DNA of 64,000 nt from Candidatus Melainabacteria bacterium (GCA_003963305.1 RXJR01000015.1:223504-287503); one strand, 5' to 3'; counted from the stretch's first letter, positions 34,595-44,739 are shown. Notes: generated by a model from the letters alone, not told the origin. Numbers and translations are program-made.

Positions 34595-37152
34595 GCAAAG
34601 AACGTGCACTCAAGAAACGCACACGGACGCAAACGAAGGCGTCTGAACCGGCTTCGATTAAACTGGTTCGAAGCGCTGTCATTTCAGACACGGAAGTTAG
34701 AACCGCTTGCGCTGCTGACGCACGTCCTGATGTCCCTGACACTGCAGGCTCTACTAAGGAATCTGCTGTTACTGAACTGGTCGCCGAGACGAACAAGAGT
34801 GTCACGGATTCAGCGGACACGTCTTCTGCCGCTAACACGACGGAGCCAGCGGACACGTCTTCTGCCGTCAACACGACGGATTCAGCGGACAATTATTTTG
34901 CCGCCAACACGACGGATCTAGCGGACTCGCCTTCAGCCGCCAACCCGACGGAAACAGCTATGGCTAAACCAACCGCACTGGCCGGAAGTGCATATTTCAC
35001 AAACTACTTATACAAAGATGCTCTCAGCCTGGCGAAATACGCCTGGTCTTTGCGGGCACCACTTTTTCTGCTTGCAGCAGTCGCGGTGGCGCCAAAAACC
35101 ATTCTTTTATGGATTGCAGTCGTTCTGCTTAAGCCGCTGTGCATGTTAGTTTACTCAAGGCTGCCGAAAGACACTCAACTAAAGATCACGCAGAGTATTC
35201 CAGCTTATCTAAGAAACTCAGCCCTACTGAGAGATTACGGCGAAGGAGCAAACCAGTGTCTGCCCTTCATATTGTTTTGGATTTATCTGAGCTGCGCACC
35301 GATTGCAGTGCTATGGATCGCAGGTCACTATATTCGTGGCTTATTCCCGCAAAGGATTCCGCATCTCGAGAACGGATTAGTATTCGCGCAAAACAAGAAA
35401 AGTGAACTCTCTCAGCCAGAGAATAACTTCTATTATTCGCGAGCTTTTGCAGTTACCACAGTTGCAATTTTTGCTCTCGGAATTCCAGCCATTTTCAGTT
35501 ATTCAATTTACAAAAATCTGGGCGTAGGCAATGAAGCCCAGAAAAGTTCAACAATTCCGCCTTTCGTTGTTACTCCCAGTTATTTTCCGGCCGCCAAAAA
35601 AACTACATTTGTCGGACAGTATCCACGTAAACCGCGCATACATAACGATCCCTACATGGCCCCGAGATACGTAGCGGGCTACAATGGCTACTGGCCAATG
35701 CTCGACGGATTTTCAGCGAAGAATAGCGAATTCAATTTCTTCTTTGTCCACTTCTACCTGGTCAGCCTTGCATGTGCGATGTCAGTACTATTCTTTAGAG
35801 CCTGGTTCTTCTTTCCGCTCAACTTTCTTTCTGACCAGCACGAGCTATATCTGAACTCTACAGGGATCAGGAGAAGCACACTGAAAAACTGGTTTTTGAA
35901 TGTATTAACCGTCAATCGATGGGCTATTGGCGGCGGACCGGATTCGCTTAGCTGGACTGAAATCAAATCACTGCGACACCTTGAAGAAGGGTTCACTAAA
36001 CTCTCGCCGCTGCCGGAAACGGCATTCAAAAAAGAATCATTGACTTACAAGCTGCTCAACAAACTTGCAGCATTTATAGACGGGCTCTCCAATCGAGTCA
36101 ATACCGGAAACTATCTTATATTCAGTACCAGCGAGAAAGACGGTGATTTCGGGCGAAACATCAAAATCAATATCAATGAGTTAAACCGCGAGCAACGCGC
36201 CAAACTGTTCTACTCGGTAAAAAACTGGGCACCACATGTAGTGATACGTCAGGATGCGCAAGAGTCTCTGACCGGTTCGGTCGTCTTACAGGACGTAAAA
36301 TACACACAACTATGGTTCGACTTGCTCACATCAAAAACCAGAGTAAAGAGACAATCAGTTTTAGAACCAGGAGAAACGCTGCACGAGAGCAAGTATACGA
36401 TTGAGGAACGGCTCTCGGCAGGTGGTCAAGCAACGGCTTACCTGGCCAGAACAGCAGAGAATAGACAAGTAGTTCTTAAAGAATTCATTCTTGCAATCGC
36501 TTCAACCCCTGGTGCGTTACTTGAATCAGCGAGAGAATTCGAAACTGAAGTCTCCTTGCTATCTCAGCTCAACCACCCAGGGATTGTCAAACTCGAAGAT
36601 TTCTTTAGTGAAGACGGGCGAGTTTACGTGGTTCTAGAATACATACAGGGACAAACTGTGCGACAAAAGGTGCAACAGGACGGTCCACTCAGCGAAACCG
36701 AAGCTATAAAAATTACAGGCGCAGTTTGTGATGTACTTGAATATATGCACAAGTTGGATCCCCCAATCGTACATCGCGACATCACGCCAGAAAATATTCT
36801 CGTTCTTCCTGATGGTTCAATCAAACTGATCGACTTCAGTCTCGCCGTCAAATCGAACGGCACCAGAACAACGGATTCTTGCGGCAAGCAAGCCTTTACT
36901 CCTCCCGAGCAATTTCGCGATGAAGTCTGTCCGGCAAGCGATATTTACGGGCTTGGAGCAACTATCTATTTCATGTTGACCGGATTGCCACCAAAACCGA
37001 TAACAGTCTCCTCACCAAAACAAAGAGCGTCAAATGTTTCCGACGAAATGAACCAGATCGTCGAGAGAGCAACACAACTCGACCTCAATCAACGTTACGA
37101 CTCCATCCACTGGTTAAAACTGGATCTGGCTCGATGTAAATCAGTTCCTTGA
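34591..37152 (+). CDS. polytopic membrane Ser/Thr kinase (DFS variant), second of pair A
   Basis: 853 residues. A Ser/Thr/Ala-rich N-terminus with repeated SADTSSAANTTE-like units (about 65-125) precedes membrane helices and a PH-like segment, then a kinase with Lys630, HRDITPEN (728 onward) and TPPEQF. The magnesium motif is DFS (748-750) rather than DFG. The catalytic Asp residues remain, so it may be active, but the change is shared with the second kinase of pair B. A YTQLWFDLLT motif just before the kinase recurs in pair B. AAGG seven bases upstream and the ATGA overlap show coupling to the first kinase. Confidence 0.85.
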   Translation: MSKERALKKRTRTQTKASEPASIKLVRSAVISDTEVRTACAADARPDVPDTAGSTKESAVTELVAETNKSVTDSADTSSAANTTEPADTSSAVNTTDSADNYFAANTTDLADSPSAANPTETAMAKPTALAGSAYFTNYLYKDALSLAKYAWSLRAPLFLLAAVAVAPKTILLWIAVVLLKPLCMLVYSRLPKDTQLKITQSIPAYLRNSALLRDYGEGANQCLPFILFWIYLSCAPIAVLWIAGHYIRGLFPQRIPHLENGLVFAQNKKSELSQPENNFYYSRAFAVTTVAIFALGIPAIFSYSIYKNLGVGNEAQKSSTIPPFVVTPSYFPAAKKTTFVGQYPRKPRIHNDPYMAPRYVAGYNGYWPMLDGFSAKNSEFNFFFVHFYLVSLACAMSVLFFRAWFFFPLNFLSDQHELYLNSTGIRRSTLKNWFLNVLTVNRWAIGGGPDSLSWTEIKSLRHLEEGFTKLSPLPETAFKKESLTYKLLNKLAAFIDGLSNRVNTGNYLIFSTSEKDGDFGRNIKININELNREQRAKLFYSVKNWAPHVVIRQDAQESLTGSVVLQDVKYTQLWFDLLTSKTRVKRQSVLEPGETLHESKYTIEERLSAGGQATAYLARTAENRQVVLKEFILAIASTPGALLESAREFETEVSLLSQLNHPGIVKLEDFFSEDGRVYVVLEYIQGQTVRQKVQQDGPLSETEAIKITGAVCDVLEYMHKLDPPIVHRDITPENILVLPDGSIKLIDFSLAVKSNGTRTTDSCGKQAFTPPEQFRDEVCPASDIYGLGATIYFMLTGLPPKPITVSSPKQRASNVSDEMNQIVERATQLDLNQRYDSIHWLKLDLARCKSVP

Positions 37153-37231
37153 GAGCTCTGAATAAGAGCTGCATGCGAACTGTCTGGAGTCATTCAAATA
37201 TTGTTTCTCCATATAATGACAGGAATGGTCT

Positions 37232-39613
37232 TCACCAGCTCGGATTTGTCTTGACAAAACGGCTCAGCAACATAAATGCGGCAGTCGTCACCGCGACAAA
37301 AAACAAAATCAATCCAACGAACCAGGAAATAGGACGATAACGAAACACGATTCGATGCTCACCAGGCGTTAGCATTACAGCCCTTAGCACCCCGTCAGCC
37401 AGAAAAATATTGGTCGGCTTGCCATTATCAAAAGCTTCCCAGCCCGGATAGAATCCATCAGTCAAAACCAACGCCGCAGATGTCGCAGTATTGGCATTGA
37501 TCTTGATGTACTCATTCTGATCGACTTCGACTTCTGCATAGCTGCTCAAATTCTTTGCCGGTGCATTCTCAGTTGCCTCTGGTGCGGTACCAACCAGAAG
37601 CACTTCACGAGTCGGATCATACTCGTTGCTATCGGAGCGATTGATGTATTTTAACGCGGCATCACGTGTGGGCAAAAATTTCAAATCTCGTATTATCGAT
37701 ACTCGCGGACGAATGTGGACAATGGAGTACAGCCTGATGTTAAGCGAAGGATCTTCCTTGAGAATTTCGAAGAAGCGATTATCCAGGAGCGGCACTGGAG
37801 ACCAGGTACCATCTTCGTTTTGAGTTTCACGCATAGTCTCGACATAGGCGGTGCTGGTTGCCTGACAGTAGCGATACAACGGCAGATCAGATTTACCAAG
37901 CGGATGTTCGACTTTCGTCAGGTTCGAACGAGGCAATAAACCAGTATCTATGAACAGTGAATTCCAGGTCGGTACGACACTGATACCATTGGCGGTTTGG
38001 ATATGCGCATCAATTGCCGTATTCGGTCTGAGAATCTGTCTGCAATAAGCGGAAAACTTTTCTTCTATATTGTCGGAACTATTTGCAAGCGTTCGCGGAA
38101 TCGCCAGGGAATTATCAATAAGCGAGAGCAAGCGAAAGTTCTGAGATCCCAACTGGCAATGACTGGTAATCAAATCGGCGATACTAGACTTCTGCTCGAA
38201 GTACTGTCGCGATGCAAGCGGCGCTAACGCAACCCGATCATTTAGAACGAATGTAGACGTTATGATAGCTAACAAGATAACTTCTGTACTTCGATTTCTC
38301 AGAAGCAACAAAAGAGTAGTTATTACGCCGCCTACCGCTGCCAGCATGAAACCATGTACTAACGTGTGTTGACTTTCGGTGAGCAACTGCACATTGGCAT
38401 TCACAAGTGCTGTAGCGACTAAAATCATGAGCCAGAAAACTGTCACGCGGAACACATTCGATCGAGTACATTGACCAACAAAAATGGCTCTCCACCCATT
38501 CGTTGCCATGACCAGCAAGCCTAACAATGCAAATACAGCAAGCTTGATCGGATAGCGCAAGATGTTCTGCTTATCTATCAACTCTCCAACCGGACCGAAT
38601 TGACCGAGAGCGACAAGCACTGATACAGCGACCAGTATCAACCATGGTAAATTTTGGCGCCAATTTCTAGGCAGTGACAGCACTGAGAGAGTCAGTACAG
38701 GTGCACCAAGAAAGAGTGAGGTGACATAGGGCAAGGCGCCTGGATAGGTGACAATATCACCCGTGCTGTTCATGTCCAGGTGTCCGAAAGGTTGAGTGAT
38801 AAGCAGTGTCAACCAGTCGGCGATACCGGCGCTCCAGAAGCTGCTTTTAAACACACTGAACTGCAAGGCGGCAGGACTGTTCATTACCAACTCAGCCAGC
38901 GGCACGTAGCCGAATGCGGCATAGCCCGCACCGATCGCAAATGCAGCTAACACCATTAGCGGTGCGCGCGGGCGCAGCGAGCCCAGATCACTCAAGAAAT
39001 ATACAAAGTACATTATCGAAGCAGCAACTGAAATTTCGGGGCGGCCGGCACTGAACTGCAATCCAAGCAGCAATGACAGAACTCCGCAATGCCACCACTT
39101 AGGTGATGAACAGATCAAGTCGAGCAACAACAAAGTAAACGGAATCCAGGCCACACTTGCCATCAACAGTAGATTGATAGGGCAACCAAACATATATCCA
39201 CAGAGCATGAAGCCCATGCCGAAAAAGACAGCGGCCATGAAGTTAGAGGGTTCAAATCGAAATGACTTCAGCTGCCACAAAAATCCGCCGATTCCAGCCA
39301 ACAAAAGATGGAAAAGCATGAACAAGCCGCTGCCCAGGCCAAAAGGCAATCCTAAACCGATCGCGGCAGGGAAATATAACATCGGCCACGTCACAGCAAT
39401 CTGAGGCACACCATTCAGAACCCATGGATTCCAGAGCGGGAACTTATTGTTGCGCTGCCAAAATTCGTTGATAAAAGTGGCAGCAGGCTCGTTGTTGTAA
39501 GTAATATCCGCGAGAAACGGAGTTTTGCCGGAAAACAAAAGAGGGCTCAAAAGCCCAATTGCAATCGCGCAGTAGAAGATGACAACTAACGCAATAGCGC
39601 GGCGCTGATTCAC
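37232..39613 (-). CDS. YfhO-family polytopic membrane protein
   Basis: 793 residues with about twelve membrane helices, starting with the family's typical first loop (FLADITYNNEPAATFINEFW, then FPLWNPWVLNGVPQ). A soluble domain from about 560 ends in the signature GFYPGWEAFDNGKP, LTPGEHRIVFRYRP and a last helix. YfhO-type proteins are GT-C-like and help glycosylate teichoic acid or lipids in Firmicutes; the substrate here is unknown. GTG start, 12 bases after the stop of a 37-residue membrane peptide, so the two are likely co-transcribed. Confidence 0.8.
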   Translation of the reverse strand: MNQRRAIALVVIFYCAIAIGLLSPLLFSGKTPFLADITYNNEPAATFINEFWQRNNKFPLWNPWVLNGVPQIAVTWPMLYFPAAIGLGLPFGLGSGLFMLFHLLLAGIGGFLWQLKSFRFEPSNFMAAVFFGMGFMLCGYMFGCPINLLLMASVAWIPFTLLLLDLICSSPKWWHCGVLSLLLGLQFSAGRPEISVAASIMYFVYFLSDLGSLRPRAPLMVLAAFAIGAGYAAFGYVPLAELVMNSPAALQFSVFKSSFWSAGIADWLTLLITQPFGHLDMNSTGDIVTYPGALPYVTSLFLGAPVLTLSVLSLPRNWRQNLPWLILVAVSVLVALGQFGPVGELIDKQNILRYPIKLAVFALLGLLVMATNGWRAIFVGQCTRSNVFRVTVFWLMILVATALVNANVQLLTESQHTLVHGFMLAAVGGVITTLLLLLRNRSTEVILLAIITSTFVLNDRVALAPLASRQYFEQKSSIADLITSHCQLGSQNFRLLSLIDNSLAIPRTLANSSDNIEEKFSAYCRQILRPNTAIDAHIQTANGISVVPTWNSLFIDTGLLPRSNLTKVEHPLGKSDLPLYRYCQATSTAYVETMRETQNEDGTWSPVPLLDNRFFEILKEDPSLNIRLYSIVHIRPRVSIIRDLKFLPTRDAALKYINRSDSNEYDPTREVLLVGTAPEATENAPAKNLSSYAEVEVDQNEYIKINANTATSAALVLTDGFYPGWEAFDNGKPTNIFLADGVLRAVMLTPGEHRIVFRYRPISWFVGLILFFVAVTTAAFMLLSRFVKTNPSW

Positions 39614-39625
39614 GAAAAGCCGTCT

Positions 39626-39739
39626 TTATTTGCTAAACATATACATAAACTGCGGCAGTAGCGAAAGCAGAAATGACCCGATCATCAAAATGACCAGCAC
39701 CTTCACAAACACCTTGTTATGTTTTCGGAAAAATTCCAT
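39626..39739 (-). CDS. 37-residue single-span membrane peptide
   Basis: Begins MEFFRKHNKVFVKV and has one helix (LVILMIGSFLLSLLPQFMYMF), with a basic N-terminus and a short SK tail. It directly precedes the YfhO-type gene in the same direction. The layout (basic start, one helix near the end, about 35 residues) resembles small stress-related membrane peptides such as Prli42, but that is only a likeness. The ribosome site (ACAGGG) is close to the ATG. Confidence 0.5.
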   Translation of the reverse strand: MEFFRKHNKVFVKVLVILMIGSFLLSLLPQFMYMFSK

Positions 39740-39824
39740 GCCCTGTAACCTCGTTCAGATTATTCTCGCACCGTTGCGTCCATGGGTCTACTGTGATGTA
39801 CGCTACTGGTTTCGATTATAGACA

Positions 39825-41729
39825 TTACTCACTGCTAATCGCATCCCCTGCAGGTGAGTCATTCTCGGACGGCGCCAGCTCGGGATGGAGCCTGTAATAG
39901 ATGCTTCCTGCGACGCTCTTGGGAAGCTTCGGCACAGCCGTCATCTCTTCTAGACTGGCAGCCTTAATCTTATCGAAAGAGCCGAAATAATCCAGTAAAA
40001 GTTTGCGACGAGCTGGTCCGATACCGGGCAAAATATCAAGATTAGAGGAGATGGTGCGCTTCGCTCTCAACTGGCGATGATATGTGACGGCAAAACGGTG
40101 CGCCTCATCCCGAACCCGCTGCAGCAAGTGCAACGCTTCGCTGCGACGAGGAAGCAAAAAAGGCTGGGAGTTGTTTGGTTTATAAACTTCTTCCTGTTTC
40201 TTTGCCAGACCGATTATGTCGATTGGCGGCACTTCCGCTTCGGCGAGAGCTTCACAGGCAGCGCCAAGCTGCCCTTTGCCACCATCTATGATGATCAAAT
40301 CAGGCAGTGGTTTTCCTTCCTGCACTAGTTTCGAATACCGCCGCCCGACAGCTTCTTTCATCGAGGCAAAATCATTGGCTTCACCAATTCCTTCGACAGT
40401 GCGGATTTTGAAACGACGGTAGTCTGATTTCTTGGCCAGGGCATTTTCGAAAACCACCATGCTGGCAACGTTATCAGTGCCCTGAATATTGGAGATGTCA
40501 AAGCATTCTATTCGTCGGGGCGGTTTGGATAAACCAAGATGTTCCTGCAGCGTAGACATCGTCAAGGCAAGCCTTGCATCTTCTTCCGAAGCCACTTGCA
40601 ACTCGGTCTCGAGCGATAAGCGAGCATTCTTCTGAGCCATCTCAATCGATGACTGCTTACTTCCGCGCTGTGGCACAAGAATCTTCACAGCTGTGCGCGA
40701 TTTCGCATTCAACAACTCAAGCAAGGCATTTTGCCCATCTAAGGGCTGCTGCAAAATCACTTCACTTGGCACAGCGATGTCTTCGCAGGTAGCGTAATAC
40801 TGATCGATAAAGCTCTCAAAAGCTTCATCAGCACTCGTTTTCTCTATTAGCGGAAGACACACAGTTTCAGCCGAAATCAATTTGCCTTCACGCACACGCA
40901 TCAAACAAATGGCTATAAATCTATTCGTATGTGCTTCAGCAATTACATCTTGACTGACTTTCTGGTTCTGGAAAAACACCTGCTGCTTCTCGACGATGCG
41001 CTCGAGAGACTGCAAGCGATTGCGAATTTTCGCAGCCTGCTCGAACTCCAGGCGCTCGGCAAACGCTTCCATTTCTGAGCGAAGCATAGAAATAACTTCG
41101 CCCTGCCGACCAGCCAAAAACATCTCCACTTGCGTAACCATATTGTTGTAAGTCGTCTCATCCACAAGTTTTTGACAGGGGCCGAGGCACAATCCAATAT
41201 GGAAATTCATGCATGGTCGATCTTTAAACAGCGGCTTTTTGCGTTGTCGCATCGGGAAGACCTTTCGCAACATCCGCACCGTATCCCACATCACACCTGT
41301 CTCTACATATGGTCCGAAAACACGAGCTCGGGGATGCTCTTTTCTGTAGCGAGCAGGGTCGCGCACCATTACCAGGCGCGGATATTCGACATCATAGGTG
41401 ATGGCAAGCCAGGGGTACTTTTTGTCGTCTTTGAGGGCGACATTGTAGCGCGGCATGTGCTGACGCACGAGCGTTGCTTCCAGCAAAAGTGCTTCCTTTT
41501 CCGAATTGGTCAAAATGGTATCGATTGAAACCACTTTTGGTATCATGACGGCCAGCTTTGGTCGCTCTCGCCAGGAAGTTTCATTCCAATAGGAACGCAC
41601 TCTGTTGCGCAAACTTACGGCTTTTCCAATGTAAATAATTTCGCCATGCACGTCTTTGAAGACATACACACCTGAGGTGTCAGGCATGCCACTGAGTTGC
41701 CGGGTTAAGTCTTCTGAGATAGTCTTCAT
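39825..41729 (-). CDS. uvrC: excinuclease ABC subunit C
   Basis: 634 residues. GIY-YIG nuclease at the N-terminus (GVYVFKDVHGEIIYIGKA, RNRVRSYW), a UVR segment (FAERLEFEQAAKIRNRLQ), the RNase H-like C-terminal nuclease (ECFDISNIQGTDNVASMVVF, IIDGGKGQLGAA) and a helix-hairpin-helix (LPGIGPARRKLLLDYFGS). It makes both incisions around UvrB-marked lesions in nucleotide excision repair. All key regions are present. It is 64 bases downstream of radA on the same strand. Confidence 0.97.
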   Translation of the reverse strand: MKTISEDLTRQLSGMPDTSGVYVFKDVHGEIIYIGKAVSLRNRVRSYWNETSWRERPKLAVMIPKVVSIDTILTNSEKEALLLEATLVRQHMPRYNVALKDDKKYPWLAITYDVEYPRLVMVRDPARYRKEHPRARVFGPYVETGVMWDTVRMLRKVFPMRQRKKPLFKDRPCMNFHIGLCLGPCQKLVDETTYNNMVTQVEMFLAGRQGEVISMLRSEMEAFAERLEFEQAAKIRNRLQSLERIVEKQQVFFQNQKVSQDVIAEAHTNRFIAICLMRVREGKLISAETVCLPLIEKTSADEAFESFIDQYYATCEDIAVPSEVILQQPLDGQNALLELLNAKSRTAVKILVPQRGSKQSSIEMAQKNARLSLETELQVASEEDARLALTMSTLQEHLGLSKPPRRIECFDISNIQGTDNVASMVVFENALAKKSDYRRFKIRTVEGIGEANDFASMKEAVGRRYSKLVQEGKPLPDLIIIDGGKGQLGAACEALAEAEVPPIDIIGLAKKQEEVYKPNNSQPFLLPRRSEALHLLQRVRDEAHRFAVTYHRQLRAKRTISSNLDILPGIGPARRKLLLDYFGSFDKIKAASLEEMTAVPKLPKSVAGSIYYRLHPELAPSENDSPAGDAISSE

Positions 41730-41793
41730 CGTGAGATCGTGTTATCGATAACGCGCACAGGTAATAGCTTCAATCAAATTCAACAACCAAATT

Positions 41794-43299
41794 CTAACGT
41801 GCAGTTCCGGTTTCAGCGGGCGACACTGGCGGTTTGGCTTCACGCGAAGATGGCTTGATGCCAAGCTCGGCACCTGGTATCGAAATAGTCAGTGCCTCCA
41901 GCAGAGAGTCAACGCCAATCACATCCATATTTTCGATTTTGTTTTCGAGAGGTAAGTTGGCTTTGGGAACAAGCGCCTTTCGGAACCCCATCTTTGCGGC
42001 CTCTTTCAAGCGTTGCTCAAGAGAGACGACAGCACGAATTTCTCCGGTCAGTCCCAATTCGCCAACACACAGAAGCCCCGGGTCGATCGAACGATCCAGG
42101 AATGAAGTAGCAACGGCAACGCTTATACCAAGGTCACCAGAAGGGTCGTTGAAATCTAAACCGCCGACGATGTTCACATAAACATCGTATCTCGAAACTG
42201 CCAATCCAACCTTCTTTTCGAGCACCGCCAGAACTTGCAAAAGTCGATTGTAATCCCAACCGTTCACAACTCTGCGCGGGCTTGGATAATGGGTGTTGCC
42301 GACCAGCGCTTGCACTTCTAAAAGCAAAGAGCGGCTGCCTTCGCCTCCCGCAATCACCGCTGTTCCCGATGGCGCTTGCATGCGACCGAGTTTGCTCAGT
42401 CTGTCACCAAGCAGCAATGCGCTCGGATTGTCTATCTCAGCCAGACCAGTCGTGGTCATCGTGTATATAGCAATCTCCTGCGTTGAACCGAAACGATTCT
42501 TCGCTGCTTTCAGAATTCGCAGCTGTCGAGCTCGATCGCCTTCGAATTGCAAAACGACGTCAACCATATGCTCGAGCACTCGCGGACCAGCAATAGAGCC
42601 CTCTTTAGTGACATGACCGACCAGAATCGTGGCTATATTTTGCGACTTAGCAGAGGAGACAACAAACTGCGCCCCCTCGCGAACCTGACTAACAGAGCCC
42701 GGAGCGCTTCCGATCTGCGGATGGTACATAGCCTGAATGCTGTCGATAATCGCCACTTTGACATCGGCAGAGAGCATTCTGTCGCGGATCTTACTCACAT
42801 CTTGTTCTGAGTCGACGAGGATGTTCGGATGCTTAATGCCCAGGCGAGAAGCCCTGAGCTTGACTTGTGATGCGGACTCTTCACCTGACACATAGAGGAC
42901 TTTTTGCCTGGCAGCAACATAATTTGCTACTTGCAAAAGCAGGGTCGACTTACCGATACCGGGGTCACCAGCCAGTAAGATGACGGAGCCTGGCACCAAC
43001 CCGCCGCCTAAAACTTCGTCCAGACCACTGAGTCCGGTGCTCAACCGGGACGCATCAAGGGTTTCATTGTTTATCTCTATTTCATGCAGACCGACTGGTC
43101 CAGTCGAATCTGCCGGAGAAACGCCCCCGAAGCCTGTGTTCAAGCGAGTGGCAAACCCCTTCTTGGCGGAAGCAGATTCTTCCTCGTAAAGCTCCTCCAC
43201 CATTGAGTTCCAGGTGCCGCATTCACTGCACTTCCCAAGCTGCTTGGAAGTGGAATAGCCGCATTCTTGACAAACCCATTTCGCCCTGATTCGTCCCAT
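41794..43299 (-). CDS. radA: DNA repair protein RadA (Sms)
   Basis: 501 residues. N-terminal zinc finger (CQECGYSTSKQLGKCSECG), RecA-like core with Walker A GDPGIGKSTLL, the RadA-specific KNRFGS motif, and a C-terminal Lon-like domain (VNIVGGLDFNDPSGDLGISV). It drives branch migration in recombination. The C-terminal tail beyond 485 is short and Pro/Ala-rich. Divergent from the His-rich exported protein gene. Confidence 0.97.
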   Translation of the reverse strand: MGRIRAKWVCQECGYSTSKQLGKCSECGTWNSMVEELYEEESASAKKGFATRLNTGFGGVSPADSTGPVGLHEIEINNETLDASRLSTGLSGLDEVLGGGLVPGSVILLAGDPGIGKSTLLLQVANYVAARQKVLYVSGEESASQVKLRASRLGIKHPNILVDSEQDVSKIRDRMLSADVKVAIIDSIQAMYHPQIGSAPGSVSQVREGAQFVVSSAKSQNIATILVGHVTKEGSIAGPRVLEHMVDVVLQFEGDRARQLRILKAAKNRFGSTQEIAIYTMTTTGLAEIDNPSALLLGDRLSKLGRMQAPSGTAVIAGGEGSRSLLLEVQALVGNTHYPSPRRVVNGWDYNRLLQVLAVLEKKVGLAVSRYDVYVNIVGGLDFNDPSGDLGISVAVATSFLDRSIDPGLLCVGELGLTGEIRAVVSLEQRLKEAAKMGFRKALVPKANLPLENKIENMDVIGVDSLLEALTISIPGAELGIKPSSREAKPPVSPAETGTAR

Positions 43300-43339
43300 A
43301 TCGCCCCGCTAGTTCTTCTGTTGAAACCACCTCATTTTA

Positions 43340-43368
43340 ACGTGCTTATCAGACAGTTCCGCTATACT
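43340..43368 (+). promoter_or_regulatory. weak -10 type promoter before the His-rich exported protein
   Basis: TATACT at 43363-43368 puts the transcript start near 43375, 36 bases before the ATG at 43411. No good TTGACA is found at 16-18 bases, so the -35 is weak or an activator is needed. Confidence 0.4.
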
Positions 43369-43410
43369 CTTCGCGGATGCATGTGTGCACTTCTCAAACG
43401 GAGAGCGTCT

Positions 43411-43704
43411 ATGTCAAGTATGATTCTCGTTTTGGCTACAGCCGTGGCTTGCGCGCCGGCGTCAGCAGGATTTTCACTCAACAAAATTCAAATCAAACCG
43501 TCGATTGCTCAAATCATGCAGTCACAGGTATTGATTGCTCAGAAATATGTCGGCGCAGACCCGCACGGCGACGACCCGCACGGCGGCGACCCGCACGATG
43601 AGCAGCACGACGACAAACTGCCGGCCAACGAAGACAGAAGCGTCGGCAAGGCGCCCAAAGATGTCTACGGCGGCACTGTTCCGAACGGACAGCAACCGTA
43701 TTAA
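43411..43704 (+). CDS. small exported His/Asp-rich protein
   Basis: 97 residues. A hydrophobic start (ILVLATAVACAPASA) acts as a signal peptide and may be a lipoprotein-like or Sec signal. The mature part has the repeated DPHG(D/G) unit (DPHGDDPHGGDPHDEQHDD), a likely metal-binding stretch, and ends NGQQPY. GGAGAG seven bases before the ATG at 43411 supports this start; 43381 would add ten residues with a KRR n-region and is the alternative. No family is recognised. It may buffer zinc, nickel or copper in the periplasm. Confidence 0.6.
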   Translation: MSSMILVLATAVACAPASAGFSLNKIQIKPSIAQIMQSQVLIAQKYVGADPHGDDPHGGDPHDEQHDDKLPANEDRSVGKAPKDVYGGTVPNGQQPY

Positions 43705-43781
43705 ATCAAAATATCTCAAATTTCATGGTTTCCGCCTAAGCTAAGCGCTGAAGGGCGGGGCGGCGGCTTACAATTGCAACC

Positions 43782-44600
43782 ATGATTTTTAGTTCGCCCA
43801 CTCTTACAGGCATACTCCTTTCACTCGGTCCCGTGACGATTCGGTACTACGGGCTGATGATTGCCATGGGCGCCCTCGCAGCGATCACCACGGCGACAGC
43901 CATGGCGGCCAAAAGGGGGCTGGACGACCAGAAGCTCGTCAATTGCGCACTGAGCAGTTTTGTCGGTTCAATCATCGGCGCCCGCCTCTATTACGTAGCC
44001 TTGCAATGGCAGAACTATGTCAACAACCTTCCCGACATCGTGGCGACGTGGCATGGCGGCATGTCATTACACGGCGGCATCATTGGGGCATTCATCGGTT
44101 GTATCATCTACTGCAAGCTGACTAAATCCAAATTCTGGCCATTCTGCGACGTGATTACGACCTCGGTTCCGCTCGCACAATCGATCGGCCGATGGGGAAA
44201 TTTCTTCAACTCAGAAGCATTCGGAAAGCCTGTGGGTCCTGACTTTCCGCTAAAACTGTACATTCCTCCGGACCGACGACCTTCACAGTTTCATCAAGAC
44301 AGTTATTTCCATCCGACTTTCTTGTATGAAGCAGTTTGGGATCTGGCTCTATTTTTGTTGCTTTATTTCGTCCTCGCCGAACAACTTAAGAAATACGACG
44401 GCATGGCGTTTTCGGTCTACATTACGATCTACTCAATCGGCAGGCTTTTGATAGAGCCGATCAGGTCAGACAGTATCATGGCCGGTACCATCCCGTTCCC
44501 CATGATCGCCAGCGCCGTTGGGCTGGCTATAGGCGTGGTCGGAATAATCATTTCGTACATGAAAGGCAGAAAGAACGAGGGCGCACAGGCTGAATCTTAA
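43782..44600 (+). CDS. lgt: prolipoprotein diacylglyceryl transferase
   Basis: 272 residues, with the usual helices and signature motifs: YYGLMIAMG, WHGGMSLHGGIIGAFIG, and GRWGNFFNSEAFG with the essential Arg/Asn. It transfers diacylglycerol from phosphatidylglycerol to the Cys of prolipoproteins at the inner membrane. Seventy-seven bases separate it from the exported protein gene. Length and motifs are normal. Confidence 0.96.
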   Translation: MIFSSPTLTGILLSLGPVTIRYYGLMIAMGALAAITTATAMAAKRGLDDQKLVNCALSSFVGSIIGARLYYVALQWQNYVNNLPDIVATWHGGMSLHGGIIGAFIGCIIYCKLTKSKFWPFCDVITTSVPLAQSIGRWGNFFNSEAFGKPVGPDFPLKLYIPPDRRPSQFHQDSYFHPTFLYEAVWDLALFLLLYFVLAEQLKKYDGMAFSVYITIYSIGRLLIEPIRSDSIMAGTIPFPMIASAVGLAIGVVGIIISYMKGRKNEGAQAES

Positions 44601-44739
44601 CGAGAACTTTCGTTTTGAAACATCAACTTTTTGTCAGCGTCGATAGTAGTTGGATACGATGAAAGTTGGAGCAGCAGTTGGCAAATTTGCCGCTCCACCG
44701 CCAGGCACTAAGCCACGGGTCACCAAGGGAGACAAAAAG

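Noticed and set aside
37205..37220. TATAAT box on the plus strand
   Set aside because: No matching -35 and no plus-strand gene downstream.
44650..44739. N-terminal extension of the bifunctional nuclease
   Set aside because: Family members begin at MIEM..., and the ribosome site AGGGAG serves the ATG at 44740.
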